A DNA stretch of 64,000 bases from Paenibacillus massiliensis 2301065 = DSM 16942 (GCF_000377505.1 NZ_KB898185.1:744001-808000); one strand, 5' to 3'. Shown: positions 45,566 to 55,156, counted from the stretch's first letter. Notes: a model not told the origin generated them from the letters alone. Made by a program: numbers and translations.

Positions 45566-48500
45566 ATGAGTCATTCCAATACGAATATTACTGCGCCAGT
45601 CATTCAGGCACTTCCTATTCCGCTCGATCGTAATCGCAGGCACAGAACCTACGAGCAGGACAACTTGAATGTACAGCTTGACCGGACCGTATATGAAGCT
45701 GTGCAGGCCAAGATTCCTGTAGCGCAACAAGAAGCGTTCTTCACAGCCGTATTCTTTGCCTGGATGTACAGACTCTCTGCGGAGACCGAACTGGCCTCCC
45801 TCATCTACAGTAACACGGCGGGATGGAATGTGTGGGAGCTAGAACTGCAACCGTCCCTAACGATGTCCGAGCTAATGAACCAGTGCCATGATCTTCATTC
45901 CTCTAACGCCTCCCGACTCACAGAGATCGGTGCAGAGGTTGTGTTCTCATATTTGCAGGCTGCCGACAAGGTACAGGACGCTGCTAAGTCGGTAAAATCC
46001 TTGCAGCCGTTACCTGAAGCTATGCCCGAGCCTGTTATCGCCTTATATGTAGCAACCGAGGAAGACGCGTATCATGTTCACATTCGGTATGATCGCTCGC
46101 TACTGCTGGCTGATACGATGGAGCGCTATGCTTCCTATTACAACGTAATAGCATTAGAAGCAGTATCCGGGCCTGAGAAGTCTATCAGCTCGTATGATAT
46201 TCTGAGCGATTATGATCGAGCTGCGCATGAACAGCTTAATGCAACAGAGGTACCTTACCCGGAGCAGCAGACCATTCATGGCATGTTCGAAAGCGCTGCT
46301 GCTCAGTATCCTGAACATGGAGCTATCGCCTCAGGAACAGTAGAGCTTACTTATCGGGAATTGAACAGCCGCGCGAACGAAATTGCCGTGGAGCTGTTGT
46401 CCAGAGGACTTGCGAAGGGTGATTTCGTCACGATTTACATGGAACGCAGCATCGAGACAGTCATCTCACTGCTTGGCATCATGAAGGCAGGCGGCGTATA
46501 TGTACCAGTAGACCCAGACCACCCTGCGGAGCGTAACGGCTTCATCGTCGAAGACACTCACTCCGCTTACGTCCTGACGAAGCAGTCCTATCAAGAGCAA
46601 GCTGCTGAGCTCTGCTCAACCATCTCGACCGTTCGGGAGATTCTGATCATAGAGGAGTTGCTCGTCGGGCGTGAGACTGCCAATCCGCAGCTGGATGTGA
46701 GCCCAGACGATCTTGCTTATATTATCTACACCTCTGGCTCAACGGGTAGACCGAAGGGTGCACTGATCGCCCACCGCGGTGTCGTGAACCTTGGAGCCGT
46801 CGTGCAGCGGGATTGCGACATTGAACCACACGATGTGCTTACCCAGTTCGCAACCTACAGCTTCGACGCCTCGATCTGGGATACCATCGGCGCGTTATTT
46901 TACGGAGCTAAGCTATACTTACTCTCTTCCGAGGAGAGGGTTTCCGTCGAAGAATTTGCAGAGGCTATTGAGCGGACTGGCACTACCATTATTACGATTC
47001 TGCCTACCGTATTCTTCAATCAGCTATCAACCTATCTATCGGATGAGGGCTACCGCAAGCTGGCCCGGGTGAAGATTATTACGGTCGCAGGTGAGGCTCT
47101 TTACGGGAACCAAGTCCGGGCATTCCAGAAGAAATTCGGTACACGAACGGACATTGTCAACGTCTATGGACCTACTGAATGCACGGTAGCTACAACCACA
47201 CATCGGGTTCGTGGTGCCGTGGACGAGGAGCAGGTTCACATTCCGATCGGGAGACCGATCCACAATTATCAAGTCTACGTTCTTAATGAGGAAAACCGCC
47301 TCTGCCCTGTCAATGTGCCTGGAGAGCTATGCATTGCTACACCTGCGCTTGCCAAAGGCTACCTGAACCAGCCGGAACGAACGGCACAGTCGTTCGTAGA
47401 CAATCCATTCATTCCTGGCGGACGTATGTACCGCTCAGGCGATATTGTTCGCTTGCTGCCAAATGGTACTCTGGAGTATGCCGGACGCAAGGATTCCCAG
47501 CTCAAAATCCGGGGCAATCGTATTGAAATTGGTGAGATTGAAGAGCAGTTGGCTCGTCACGCCGATATCCAGGATGTAGCTGTTATTGCCAAGAAGGATG
47601 CACAGGGACAGAATATGCTGGTTGGCTACTACACCACCACGCATGGCACAGAGCTTGAGAGTACAGAGATTAAGGCACACCTAGCAGCAAAGCTTCCATC
47701 CTACTTCATTCCCGATTTCATCATTGGGCTGGAGCGGATGCCGCTATCGCCAACTGGCAAGCTGGATCGGAAGAAGCTGGCCTCCATGCCACATGAGCAA
47801 TTCGTACAGACCCATGCACTGCCTGGGGAACCACCTCAGACAGAAACCGAGCAGCGGATCGCCGATGCCTGGCAGGAGGTACTCGGACATGGTGGAATAA
47901 TGCGTGACGATGATTTCTTCCGTATTGGCGGGAACTCGTTGCACATCATCCATGTGCTGGCCAAGCTCAAGCCTCATTATCCAGGACTTCGGATCGGTGA
48001 TTTCTTCCGCCATACAACGTCGCATCAGTTGGCCGATTATATTCAGCAGCTAACACAGCAAGCCCAGCAGTCATTATCAGCAGATGGTGCAACCGGACAA
48101 GCAGATATGACTCAGCAAGGACCCAAGGTTGAGCTGAATGAGCATCCGCTGGAATTTGTACCGGATCAGTCCTTTGCTCCAAGACCGATTCACAAGCTGC
48201 TGATTACAGGCGCTTCTGGTTACCTCGGCTCGCATATTTTGCATGATGTGCTGCGCTATACTGAGGCAGAGGTCTTTGTCATGATGCGTCATACCGAGAC
48301 AGAGGCAGCCTACCAGCGACTTGCCGGGATTTTGACGGAATACTTCGGTGCATCCGCTGCCCTCGTGTTGCGCGACCGGGTAACCATCGTATACGGCAAT
48401 CTGGAGGAGCCTAATCTGGGAATGCTTCCAGAGGTTCACAAGCTGCTTAGTGAGCAGTTGGATGCTATTATCCACAGTGCTGCTGACGTGCGACACTTTG

Positions 48501-49330
48501 GTGATTCAGCTGCATTTGAGCGTACGAATGTTAATGGCACACGTGCCTTGCTTGACCTTGCTGCCTCCAGACCAGGCATGTCCTTCCACCACATTTCAAC
48601 GATGGGGATTCCCGAGGATCTGGCAATGAGTGGACAATGGGAGCGCGCGCTACAGCATTCCTCCTTCCCGGCGGATATGCAGCTTGAGAATCTGTATTCC
48701 AACAGTAAGCTTGATGCTGAACGTCTGTTGTTCGAGGCTGCTGCCTCAGGAATACCTGTTACAGCCTATCGAGCAGGCAACCTGTCCTGTCATTCAACCA
48801 GCGGGCGGTTCCAGACCAACATTGAGAGCAATGCCTATTACCGGATGCTCAAAGCCATGCTATTGCTGAACAAAGCTCCCGAGGCGGATTGGGATACGGA
48901 CTTTACACCTATTGACTATGCGAGCCGGGCAGTAGTCGAATTGGCATTCAACGCGGAGAGCGCGAACCGCATCTATCATATCTGCAATCCTCAGCCATTG
49001 CCTTATGCAGACCTGATTGATATGATGCGTGAGCTAGGCTATACCATTGACACCCTGCCATTCGCAGAATACACCTCCTGGCTGCTGAATCCGAGCAGTC
49101 AAGTGCAGGATGATGCGTTGCAATTGGCTATGGGCCAACTGGAGGGAGACGGAGCCAAATCCTCCGCTTACCGCTATGGCTGCGCTGTGACAGCCGCACG
49201 TCTGGAGCAGCTTGGTGTTCGCTGCCCTGTGACCGATCAGGCATTCATCCAGCAGATGGTGAAGCATGCCATAGACGTAGGGTATTTCCCACAGCCCGCC
49301 GTGCTGCAGCAGCCATCTGCTGCTCGCTGA
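45566..49330 (+). CDS. Stand-alone NRPS-like adenylation-thiolation-reductase enzyme
   Basis: A 1254-residue enzyme. An N-terminal stretch (1-225) resembles only a remnant of a condensation domain. The adenylation domain (about 230-740) has YTSGSTGRPKG near 387, FDASIWDT, VYGPTECT and SPTGKLDRKKL near 728. The carrier domain has the phosphopantetheine serine in FFRIGGNSLH near 788. The reductase (about 875-1250) has ITGASGYLGSH and the catalytic YSNSK near 1043. It should activate a carboxylic or amino acid and release it as an aldehyde or alcohol. The substrate-pocket residues read DAWTTAVVA(K), nearest to aromatic codes by the first three. GGAGG precedes the ATG. It has no partner modules nearby. 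Confidence 0.92.
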   Translation: MSHSNTNITAPVIQALPIPLDRNRRHRTYEQDNLNVQLDRTVYEAVQAKIPVAQQEAFFTAVFFAWMYRLSAETELASLIYSNTAGWNVWELELQPSLTMSELMNQCHDLHSSNASRLTEIGAEVVFSYLQAADKVQDAAKSVKSLQPLPEAMPEPVIALYVATEEDAYHVHIRYDRSLLLADTMERYASYYNVIALEAVSGPEKSISSYDILSDYDRAAHEQLNATEVPYPEQQTIHGMFESAAAQYPEHGAIASGTVELTYRELNSRANEIAVELLSRGLAKGDFVTIYMERSIETVISLLGIMKAGGVYVPVDPDHPAERNGFIVEDTHSAYVLTKQSYQEQAAELCSTISTVREILIIEELLVGRETANPQLDVSPDDLAYIIYTSGSTGRPKGALIAHRGVVNLGAVVQRDCDIEPHDVLTQFATYSFDASIWDTIGALFYGAKLYLLSSEERVSVEEFAEAIERTGTTIITILPTVFFNQLSTYLSDEGYRKLARVKIITVAGEALYGNQVRAFQKKFGTRTDIVNVYGPTECTVATTTHRVRGAVDEEQVHIPIGRPIHNYQVYVLNEENRLCPVNVPGELCIATPALAKGYLNQPERTAQSFVDNPFIPGGRMYRSGDIVRLLPNGTLEYAGRKDSQLKIRGNRIEIGEIEEQLARHADIQDVAVIAKKDAQGQNMLVGYYTTTHGTELESTEIKAHLAAKLPSYFIPDFIIGLERMPLSPTGKLDRKKLASMPHEQFVQTHALPGEPPQTETEQRIADAWQEVLGHGGIMRDDDFFRIGGNSLHIIHVLAKLKPHYPGLRIGDFFRHTTSHQLADYIQQLTQQAQQSLSADGATGQADMTQQGPKVELNEHPLEFVPDQSFAPRPIHKLLITGASGYLGSHILHDVLRYTEAEVFVMMRHTETEAAYQRLAGILTEYFGASAALVLRDRVTIVYGNLEEPNLGMLPEVHKLLSEQLDAIIHSAADVRHFGDSAAFERTNVNGTRALLDLAASRPGMSFHHISTMGIPEDLAMSGQWERALQHSSFPADMQLENLYSNSKLDAERLLFEAAASGIPVTAYRAGNLSCHSTSGRFQTNIESNAYYRMLKAMLLLNKAPEADWDTDFTPIDYASRAVVELAFNAESANRIYHICNPQPLPYADLIDMMRELGYTIDTLPFAEYTSWLLNPSSQVQDDALQLAMGQLEGDGAKSSAYRYGCAVTAARLEQLGVRCPVTDQAFIQQMVKHAIDVGYFPQPAVLQQPSAAR

Positions 49331-49386
49331 TTCTATACGCAGATTGTTCAACATGACCTTCATTACACTACTAAAGGCAACATAAC

Positions 49387-49434
49387 AGAACGCGAGCATT
49401 CAGAGACATTTCTTGTCTTGAGTGCTCGCGTTCT
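49387..49434. terminator. Bidirectional terminator between convergent genes
   Basis: A 12-base-pair stem (49387-49398 with 49423-49434), extended by an inner stem in the loop, lies between the NRPS-like gene (plus) and the dehydrogenase gene (minus). Only a short T run follows on each side. Confidence 0.75.
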
Positions 49435-49490
49435 TTGATATATTTTCCAACATCGTATGTGTTACTGCATAGCGGAACCCTGTGTAGTAA

Positions 49491-50546
49491 TCAGATATTC
49501 CCCTCGAACTCTTCTATTACGATCTTTCCAATCGTGCTGCCTGTCTCTAGCAATGTGTGAGCCTCTCGCAGATTAGCTGCGTGAATGGGTCGCAGTCTTG
49601 TAGTTAGCGTGGAACGGATTAGGCCTTGATCTATTAGACCCGATATCTCATTCAACAATTCATGCTGCCTGATCATATCACTTGTCTGGAACATAGAACG
49701 GGTGAACATCAGCTCCCAGACGAAGGTTGCACTTTTGCCCATTAGGAGATTGAGATCAAGCGCTTGCTTCGTCTCCACAATAGAACAGATTTTCCCTTGC
49801 GGGCTGATGGATGCAGCCATATTAGGCCAATGCAGCTCGGTACTGTTCAAGCAGAAGATGTAATCCACCCCATCCAGACCCAACGCTTGAAGCTGTGGCA
49901 GGAAGGGTTCATGATGATTAATCACTTCATCGGCTCCCATGGACCTGGCCCATGCAACGGACTCTTCCCGTGAAGCCGTGCCGATGACGCGCAATCCAGC
50001 GTACTTGGCCAGTTGAATGGCGATGGACCCCACTCCACCTGCTGCTCCAATGACTAGTAATGTCTTGCCCTCATTCTCAGCTGGGGTGAGCCCTACACCA
50101 AGACGATGGAACAGCCCCTCCCAGGCCGTAATTGCAGTTAGCGGCAGAGCAGCCGCCTCTGCATAATCCAGCGAAGCAGGCTTCATACCTGCAATCCGCT
50201 CATCCACAAGATGATATTCACTGTTACCTCCAGGACGGATGAGGCTGCCTGCATAATAGACCTCGTCGCCTGGTCTGAACAATGTACATTCCGGGCCGAC
50301 CTCTACTACTACTCCTGCTACATCCCAGCCCAGTATACGCGCTTCCTGCTCTACTTTATCCTTGGGGGCTCGCTGCTTGACATCGACCGGATTTACACTG
50401 ACTGCTCTCACATGAACCAGAAGATCTCTGCCAGTTGCTGCTGGAGTCTTCAGCTCTACATCCACTAGACTATCCGGATCAGCAATGGGCAGATAACGGT
50501 ATAGACCAACTGCCTTCATGGTTGCTTTGGGTGCTTCATTCATCAT
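49491..50546 (-). CDS. Zinc-binding alcohol dehydrogenase / quinone reductase-like MDR protein
   Basis: A 351-residue medium-chain dehydrogenase of the zinc-type alcohol dehydrogenase-like family. The N-terminal catalytic fold has VSVNPVDVKQR and LGWDVAGVVVEVGP. The cofactor-binding half has VIGAAGGVGSIAIQLAKY. The structural zinc cysteines of classical alcohol dehydrogenases are absent, so quinone or enone reduction is as likely as alcohol oxidation. AAGGAGG precedes the ATG. It is divergent from an HxlR regulator, which probably controls it in response to electrophiles. Confidence 0.88.
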   Translation of the reverse strand: MMNEAPKATMKAVGLYRYLPIADPDSLVDVELKTPAATGRDLLVHVRAVSVNPVDVKQRAPKDKVEQEARILGWDVAGVVVEVGPECTLFRPGDEVYYAGSLIRPGGNSEYHLVDERIAGMKPASLDYAEAAALPLTAITAWEGLFHRLGVGLTPAENEGKTLLVIGAAGGVGSIAIQLAKYAGLRVIGTASREESVAWARSMGADEVINHHEPFLPQLQALGLDGVDYIFCLNSTELHWPNMAASISPQGKICSIVETKQALDLNLLMGKSATFVWELMFTRSMFQTSDMIRQHELLNEISGLIDQGLIRSTLTTRLRPIHAANLREAHTLLETGSTIGKIVIEEFEGNI

Positions 50547-50577
50547 CTCTTCCTCCTTGGATCTTATTGGGTCGCTC

Positions 50578-50615
50578 TATGATTGTAAATATAACGCAAT
50601 TGTTCTAAAATCATA
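50578..50615. promoter_or_regulatory. Inverted repeat between the dehydrogenase and hxlR-type genes
   Basis: TATGATT (50578-50584) and AATCATA (50609-50615) form a perfect seven-base inverted repeat separated by 24 bases, in the 125-base divergent promoter region. It is a candidate site for the HxlR regulator. Confidence 0.4.
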
Positions 50616-50671
50616 AGTAGGCACATTAATGTTATGTAGTATCTTTTTTTATACTGTAAGGAGTGAGTCTA

Positions 50672-51028
50672 TTGGAGGACTACAGCAGCAAGTATGGGGA
50701 ATGTCCAAATGAAGAGGGTTGTCCCGTTGCCTACACATTGGATATCATAGGCGGCAAATGGAAGGGGATATTACTCTATCACATGATAAAGCAGCCTGTT
50801 CGCTTCAATGAATTCCGCCGGATCTGTCCGACGATTACCCAGCGCATGCTGACTCTGCAGCTACGCGAGCTAGAGCAGGACGGTATCGTTCACCGTGAGG
50901 TGTATCATCAGGTTCCTCCCAAGGTGGAATATTCACTGACCCCCTTTGGCCAGACCCTGATTCCTATTATTATGAAGATGAAGGAATGGGGAGAGCAGCA
51001 TAGACATCAGACTCTTGTCAGATCTTAG
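50672..51028 (+). CDS. HxlR family transcriptional regulator
   Basis: A 118-residue winged-helix regulator. The N-terminal CPVAYTLDIIGGKWKGILLY and the HTH segment FNEFRRICPTITQRMLTLQ then LRELEQDGIVHREVY are typical of HxlR/YodB/HypR regulators. A cysteine near residue 10-15 (GECPNEEGCPV) is a possible redox sensor. The TTG at 50672 is eight bases from AAGGAG. A GTG at 50663 lies inside that ribosome site. It is divergent from the dehydrogenase gene, the usual arrangement for HxlR-controlled reductases. Confidence 0.9.
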   Translation: MEDYSSKYGECPNEEGCPVAYTLDIIGGKWKGILLYHMIKQPVRFNEFRRICPTITQRMLTLQLRELEQDGIVHREVYHQVPPKVEYSLTPFGQTLIPIIMKMKEWGEQHRHQTLVRS

Positions 51029-51120
51029 CGGTATCTATAGCAACAACGCAGAATAGCCGATCCACATTGTGAATCGACTGTTCTGTAACGTCTCGATATT
51101 CAGCTAAAACGATGGCACGA

Positions 51121-51789
51121 TTATTGCTCAAGTATGGTGTAATCGAGGTAATACCTTATGGCAACAATGATCGACAGATGCAGCGGGTAGAAGCTGACCC
51201 AGAGCCAGCGTGGCACACGAGGGCGAATGAATGACGGCACGGAGCGGAGGCTCACGATAAGTATTGTAGATACAAGACTTAAATGCTGTGTCATCTGGAA
51301 CAACGTTATCTCTCCGTAAGGCAAGGAATATCTAAGCTCATACAGCAGGTTCAGCACGAGATGGGCTGGAATCATCCAGAAGCCTCTGCAATACCGATAG
51401 ATCAGCACAAGTAACAGGCCATATGCAGCGTAATCCATGTCGCTTGCTTCCATGAACAGTCCAACCAAGATATACATTGGAATGACTAGCCATAGACGCT
51501 TCATTCGATCAGCAATGGCGATAGCTCCTAGTGATGCTAACAGAGTCCAGACTACATTTAGCCCGTTCGTGTCGAAGGCCAGCATAAAGGGTAGCTGCGA
51601 GATCAGCGCTAGTGCACCAAGACGCAGCATGTATTTGGTCAGATTCCTCGTATGTACATAGCCCATATATAGAGCAAAGGCATAGATAGGGAAAGCAATT
51701 CTCCCAATCATTCGCCAAGGTGCTGATCCTGGAAAAAAAACAGCTCCAATATGGTCAATCAGCATGGTAATCATAGCAAGCCAGTGCAC
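51121..51789 (-). CDS. TraX-family membrane protein
   Basis: A 222-residue protein with seven or so membrane segments, resembling the TraX family named after the F-pilin acetylase. The start MHWLAMITMLIDHIGAVFFP has the conserved histidine and aspartate next to a membrane segment, and the end has FYPLHLSIIVAIRY. Chromosomal TraX-like proteins in Firmicutes have no known substrate. The GTG at 51789 is preceded by GGGAGGAG with good spacing. A TTG 20 codons upstream lacks a ribosome site. Confidence 0.8.
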   Translation of the reverse strand: MHWLAMITMLIDHIGAVFFPGSAPWRMIGRIAFPIYAFALYMGYVHTRNLTKYMLRLGALALISQLPFMLAFDTNGLNVVWTLLASLGAIAIADRMKRLWLVIPMYILVGLFMEASDMDYAAYGLLLVLIYRYCRGFWMIPAHLVLNLLYELRYSLPYGEITLFQMTQHLSLVSTILIVSLRSVPSFIRPRVPRWLWVSFYPLHLSIIVAIRYYLDYTILEQ

Positions 51790-51981
51790 AGCAGTTATCT
51801 CCTCCCTGAAAGTGTATCCTGATCCCGGGTGAAGTCCGCAGGCATGCAAGATATTTTATTAATTATACTATAGCTATAGTGTTATAGCTTGTCATTGTGT
51901 CGAAATTATGTCAAAATATTAATAGGTATCCGAAAGTGAGAAGCGGATTATTACTTCGTGTCACTAATAAGGAGTGCAGCG

Positions 51982-52016
51982 GGATTCGAGGCCATAAGGC
52001 CTGGAATCCTTTTTTT
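51982..52016 (+). terminator. Intrinsic terminator in the leader of an MFS efflux gene
   Basis: On the plus strand GGATTC.AGGCC pairs with GGCCT.AATCC around an ATAA loop (51982-52009) and is followed by seven T residues. It lies about 145 bases before the MFS start codon at 52160. No plus-strand gene ends upstream, so it is placed as a leader attenuator. A possible promoter is TTGTGT-16-TATTAA around 51893-51920. An upstream ATCCG...CGGAT hairpin could compete with it. Confidence 0.7.
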
Positions 52017-52159
52017 GAGCTTCATGCAAGCTTTGAATTATTGTTGAGTTCTCTTTTCGTTGTCATCAGGCTCGTACATGAAAGATTCTCACAAGATAGT
52101 GCCTTATAGATTCAGAGAGAAGCAGCCTCAAGCTGCCACTAGATAGGGAGAGAAGCTAC

Positions 52160-53386
52160 ATGCAACAACACATCACAGAACGTCTATGGACCAAGCATTT
52201 TGTTATTTTGACCTTCGTTAACCTGTTATTATTCTTAGAGCTACAAATGATCGTCCCTTCACTGCCGTCTTACGTAAAAGACGCCTTCTCTGCAAGTGCG
52301 ATTCAGGTAGGATTGGTCACGAGCTTATTCGCCCTCAGTGCGATCGTTGCTCGTGTTCTCTCGACCCGTTATCTGGAAAAGGGCTTTCGAGCGTATATCG
52401 TCCTGATCGGGCTCGCGCTTGCTCTAGCCGGGACTCTCGGTTATGTGCTGGCTCCTACGGTAGGTATTCTGCTCTTGATGCGGGTGATCTTCGGGCTTGG
52501 CTTTGGGCTTAGCAGCACTACATTCCCCACTATGGCTTCAGATATTGTTCCTGCCAAGCGAATGGGTGAAGGCATGGGCTACTTTGGCCTATCCTCAACA
52601 CTAGCCATGTCCATCGGCCCCACGATTGGCATTAGTCTCCTGCAATACGGAGGGTTCAATGCGCTAGTATACACCACCTGCGCTGTGATTATTCTAGTCG
52701 TACCCATGACTATATGGCTGCTGAGACAACTCCCAGACCCTTCGAAGTCTGGACAGGATGCCGGCATGAACGCAAGGCAAGCAACCGTGTCTAGCGAGGA
52801 GAATGACGGAGTACCGCTGTGGCGCAAGCTCTGGCTGCCTTCCTTTCTGAATTATCTCATGGCCATTACCTATGGCGGCTTGCTTAGCTTCATGGTCTTA
52901 TTCGGCCAGGAAGCGGGCTTGACACATGCAGCCTTCTTTTTCCTATTCCTTGCAGGAGCAGTGCTGCTGGTTAGGCCCTTTGCTGGGAGACTCTATGATC
53001 GGTTCGGCCATAAGGCTATTATGGGGCCAGGCTCTCTACTCTTGCTGACGGGTCTTCTCTTGCTATCCTTTGCGCGCACGGATGGGATGCTGTACCTTGC
53101 TGCCATGTGCTATGGAGCAGGCTTCGGCAGCATGCAGCCAGCCTTCCAGACCTGGATGATTCAATGTGTGCCTGCACGCAAGCGCGGAACAGCAAGCAGC
53201 TCTTTCCTGAATTCTACGGACTTCGGGGTAGCTACAGGTGCTCTCCTTCTCGGCTCCATCGCGAAATGGTCGAGCTATGCGATGATGTATAGAATTTCAG
53301 CCACAGCTATTGTAGCGCTGGTGCTAATGTATGTCTGGCTGCAGTGGAATACGAGACGGTCTCAAGCTGCGATTGAGCTTACATGA
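52160..53386 (+). CDS. MFS transporter, drug-efflux type
   Basis: A 408-residue major facilitator with twelve membrane segments in two halves, split by a charged loop near residues 195-220. Motif-A-like RPFAGRLYDRFGHKAIMG is present after segment 8, and RVIFGLGFGLSSTTFPTM in segment 4-5. The nearest relatives are YwoG/YfkL-like 12-segment exporters, whose substrates are usually drugs or unknown metabolites. GGGAGAG precedes the ATG. The leader holds an intrinsic terminator, which suggests induction by antitermination. A strong terminator follows the gene. Confidence 0.88.
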   Translation: MQQHITERLWTKHFVILTFVNLLLFLELQMIVPSLPSYVKDAFSASAIQVGLVTSLFALSAIVARVLSTRYLEKGFRAYIVLIGLALALAGTLGYVLAPTVGILLLMRVIFGLGFGLSSTTFPTMASDIVPAKRMGEGMGYFGLSSTLAMSIGPTIGISLLQYGGFNALVYTTCAVIILVVPMTIWLLRQLPDPSKSGQDAGMNARQATVSSEENDGVPLWRKLWLPSFLNYLMAITYGGLLSFMVLFGQEAGLTHAAFFFLFLAGAVLLVRPFAGRLYDRFGHKAIMGPGSLLLLTGLLLLSFARTDGMLYLAAMCYGAGFGSMQPAFQTWMIQCVPARKRGTASSSFLNSTDFGVATGALLLGSIAKWSSYAMMYRISATAIVALVLMYVWLQWNTRRSQAAIELT

Positions 53387-53458
53387 TATTATGACTTACA
53401 TGATACGGGGACTTACATGATAGAGGATTTTAAGTGATACCGTATTTCTTAAAAAGAT

Positions 53459-53517
53459 AAAGCCGCCTGTCTGTTCCAGCGTCCCTAGGGAGGCTGAAGC
53501 AGGCAGGCGGCTTTTTT
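53459..53517 (+). terminator. Terminator after the first MFS gene
   Basis: The outer 14-base-pair stem (AAGCCGCCTG arm with CAGGCGGCTT arm, one G-U pair on the plus transcript) encloses an inner TTCCAGC/GCTGAAG stem and is followed by six T residues. It may also stop minus-strand transcription from the next gene. Confidence 0.88.
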
Positions 53518-53649
53518 GTGCTATACGCAGTTTAGTAGTAGCACAACTCCATTCAGCTAGTGGCACAACTCCATTCAGATACAGTTCCACCACAGCCTGG
53601 AGTTGTAATGGTGTAATTTTCAGTGGGTATCATATGAGAAAGTTTCTGC

Positions 53650-55023
53650 CTAACGGTAGCCTGCTTTTTTACGTATACCTGGTGTTCGCCGTGCAATGTC
53701 CTTCCCCCGCTGCTGTTCATGGGGATCATTCACCCGTCCCTCACCTGCTTCGTCTTCACGAGGCTTCACCGCGAATAGCATTAGCAGCCCTCCTACAGCG
53801 CTGAGCACGCTCATTACAATGAACAGAAGACTGTGCCCCCGATGTAACAACAGCGATACGATCGGAGGACCCAGCGATACCCCGACGAACCGCATACTAC
53901 TGTACAGCGAGGTGATTGTCCCACGCTCCTTCTTCTCTATACCACGTGTTATTAACGAATCCAGGCACGGTAAGGTCAGACCAATCCCTGCGCTTCCCAA
54001 AGCGAATAGTCCGATTTCTATATAGATATTTTTGAAAAAGGAGATGAGGGTAAAGCAGATCGTAAGAAGAGCAAGACCGCTAAAGCCAAGCCATTTCATA
54101 CGAGCTTTATTCTTACCAATGACCTTCCCGCCAACGTAGGAGCTAACGCATAGAAAAGCCAATGGAATAGCCAGAACTCCGCCTTTCATAACGCCATGCA
54201 GATGATGCTTGGACTCCAACGTCTCAGATAAATAGAACAAGGTACCAAAAATTGCAAACATGCAAATGCCGCCCATGGCAAATATAGCATACAGCCACCG
54301 ACCATTTTTGCCCAGCACAGCCCTGAGCTCTGACAGAAATTCCTTGAATGCCACCTCTGCCTTTTGCTTACGGCGCGGAACGGACACGAAGAATATAACA
54401 AGGAGCAAGGAGATGAGAAAAAACACCGGAATGGACAGCAATGGCAAGTACCACAGCACCATTCCCAAAGCCGCACCCAGAATCGGACTCAATACTTTTC
54501 CAAACGTATTATAGGTCTCGACAATTCCCAAATTGCGACTAACTTCCTCCTCCTGTGTATATAGATCCCCTACGAGCGGAATGACGATTGGAAAAGCCCC
54601 GGCCGCACCTACTCCCTGCAATAGCCTGCCGCCGATAATCGTCCAATAGGCAGCTTGGTCTGCAAGCAGCCACGCACCAGCAGCAGATATGCCTGCCCCA
54701 ATAACCGCTGTAATGAGACTGGGTACAATAACTGCCTTGCGTCCAAAGCGATCAGACAGGTAGCCTGCAATAGGTATGAGGATAATGGCCGCTACAGCGT
54801 ACACTGTAATCAGCATGCTTACCCGTAGGGAGGTAACGTTCAGCTTCCTTGCCATTTCGGGCAGAACAGGAATGAGCATGGAATTGCCAAGCGTCATCAT
54901 CAAAGGAATAGAACCCAGCGCCAGTAAGAGTGTATGCTTCGTATTCTTATCCGAATTTTTACTTGAATTACCGTACTTCATACTCATATCCTTCATGTCC
55001 AAGGACCTGATTTCATATACCAT
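53650..55023 (-). CDS. MFS transporter (Bcr/YfmO-like multidrug type)
   Basis: A 457-residue major facilitator. The membrane part begins after a 30-residue polar N-terminus. Motif A is GYLSDRFGRKAV, and motif C-like GRLLQGVGAAGAFPI marks an exporter of the drug:proton antiporter type. A basic tail (ARRTPGIRKKAGYR) follows the last segment. The start is uncertain. The ATG at 55023 has GGGGGGA directly before it, and an internal ATG after AAGGA gives a protein 15 residues shorter. The gene is convergent with the other MFS gene. Confidence 0.87.
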   Translation of the reverse strand: MVYEIRSLDMKDMSMKYGNSSKNSDKNTKHTLLLALGSIPLMMTLGNSMLIPVLPEMARKLNVTSLRVSMLITVYAVAAIILIPIAGYLSDRFGRKAVIVPSLITAVIGAGISAAGAWLLADQAAYWTIIGGRLLQGVGAAGAFPIVIPLVGDLYTQEEEVSRNLGIVETYNTFGKVLSPILGAALGMVLWYLPLLSIPVFFLISLLLVIFFVSVPRRKQKAEVAFKEFLSELRAVLGKNGRWLYAIFAMGGICMFAIFGTLFYLSETLESKHHLHGVMKGGVLAIPLAFLCVSSYVGGKVIGKNKARMKWLGFSGLALLTICFTLISFFKNIYIEIGLFALGSAGIGLTLPCLDSLITRGIEKKERGTITSLYSSMRFVGVSLGPPIVSLLLHRGHSLLFIVMSVLSAVGGLLMLFAVKPREDEAGEGRVNDPHEQQRGKDIARRTPGIRKKAGYR

Positions 55024-55156
55024 TCCCCCCAGGATTCAGTACACAGGCAGATAGTTGTATTGTGGTTGTTCCGGAAGGACTTTATGCATTAGAGTCTGTG
55101 AACTAACTCCAGACACGGTCAAGCTTCTACCGATGCCAGCTACCATGAAAAAAATG

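Noticed and set aside
51029..51120. Hairpin between the HxlR and TraX-like genes
   Set aside because: The stem of about 13 bases has a mismatch and no T run on either strand, so it is too weak to call a terminator.
51897..52109. A 70-codon plus-strand open frame running through the MFS leader
   Set aside because: It starts at GTG without a ribosome site, reads through the terminator hairpin and has no protein-like character. A shorter regulatory leader peptide here cannot be excluded.
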